A stretch of DNA of 5,858 nucleotides from Bradyrhizobium sp. GTDB lineage: Bacteria; Pseudomonadota; Alphaproteobacteria; Rhizobiales; Xanthobacteraceae. Of this stretch, positions 5,648 through 5,858 are shown in pieces. Position 1 is the first letter of the stretch. Each line of letters starts with the position of its first letter. Position numbers and translations under genes: made by a program. The notes under the pieces are model-generated. The model searched no databases. It was given only the letters and a program-made list of their open reading frames with translations, and was not told where the DNA came from. The DNA lies in NCBI GenBank assembly GCA_013695565.1, contig JACDAG010000690.1:1-5858 (forward strand), in the 5' to 3' direction.

Positions 5648-5858
5648 ACCGACCCGCCATCGCCGCGATTTTTGGCATCGCCGTCGCGGGCGAGACCGTC
5701 GCCGCGCGCGCGGCGCTCGGCCGATAGAGCCCACGCTTGTCCGGAAATGGCTTGAAGACGTCCGTCAAGCCGACCACCGTTTCCGCTGCGCCCAGCACCA
5801 GGAAGCCATCCGCTTCCATCGTCTTTGCAAGACGGCCGAAGATGTTGATCTTGGTGTC
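5646..5858 (-). CDS. cheR: CheR-type protein-glutamate methyltransferase, C-terminal part (5' end outside window)
   Basis: Seventy residues and a TGA are visible; the start lies beyond the right edge. The sequence FGRLAKTMEADGFLVLGAAETV followed by GLTDVFKPFPDKRGLYRP matches the end of the S-adenosylmethionine-dependent CheR fold, where the late strand reads GxLxLGxxE and the protein ends soon after the RGLYRP segment. CheR enzymes methylate glutamates on chemoreceptors and so set adaptation in chemotaxis or chemosensory signalling. The catalytic and SAM-binding regions are outside the window, so activity cannot be judged. After RGLYRP comes an Ala-rich tail of about 23 residues, probably disordered. 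The next gene in the operon is the PilZ-like protein, three bases downstream of the stop. Other che genes may lie upstream, beyond the window. Confidence 0.85.
   Translation of the reverse strand, partial: DTKINIFGRLAKTMEADGFLVLGAAETVVGLTDVFKPFPDKRGLYRPSAARAATVSPATAMPKIAAMAGR

Overview
The window is GC-rich, with strongly GC-biased third codon positions, and is dense in bacterial signal-transduction genes. The gene set is a hybrid histidine kinase with several PAS domains, a FixJ/NodW-type response regulator, a CheR-type methyltransferase and a small PilZ-like protein. Together with the base composition, this suggests an alphaproteobacterium of the Bradyrhizobium/Rhodopseudomonas group (inferred from protein style, not from a marker gene).

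Layout. (1) Positions 1-300 (+) are the C-terminal part of a receiver-domain protein whose start lies outside the window. (2) Positions 373-3879 (+) encode a membrane-bound hybrid histidine kinase: a Cache-like extracytoplasmic sensor between two membrane helices, then HAMP, three PAS domains, HisKA, HATPase_c and a C-terminal receiver domain. (3) Positions 3938-4576 (-) encode a FixJ-family receiver/LuxR-type DNA-binding regulator, convergent with the kinase. (4) Positions 4577-4730 are a divergent intergenic region with two short palindromes and a possible hairpin over the regulator's ribosome binding site. (5) Positions 4731-5129 (+) hold a small conserved-looking gene with a good ribosome binding site but an in-frame TAG after 40 codons, so it reads as a nonsense-disrupted pseudogene. 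(6) Positions 5130-5318 hold no gene and are rich in inverted repeats, including a terminator-like hairpin. (7) Positions 5319-5642 (-) encode a small PilZ-like protein, and 5646-5858 (-) the C-terminal end of a CheR-type methyltransferase. The methyltransferase stop codon overlaps the Shine-Dalgarno-like sequence of the PilZ-like gene.

How the genes may work together. The single-domain receiver, the hybrid kinase and the FixJ-type regulator could form one phosphorelay: the Cache and PAS domains sense a signal, the kinase phosphorylates itself and its own receiver, and the regulator changes transcription. The partnership is inferred from adjacency only. The CheR/PilZ pair belongs to a separate leftward operon, probably concerned with chemoreceptor-type signalling and possibly c-di-GMP. 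I see no mobile element, CRISPR array, tRNA or rRNA. No clearly new system is visible; the most notable item is the amber-interrupted small gene.
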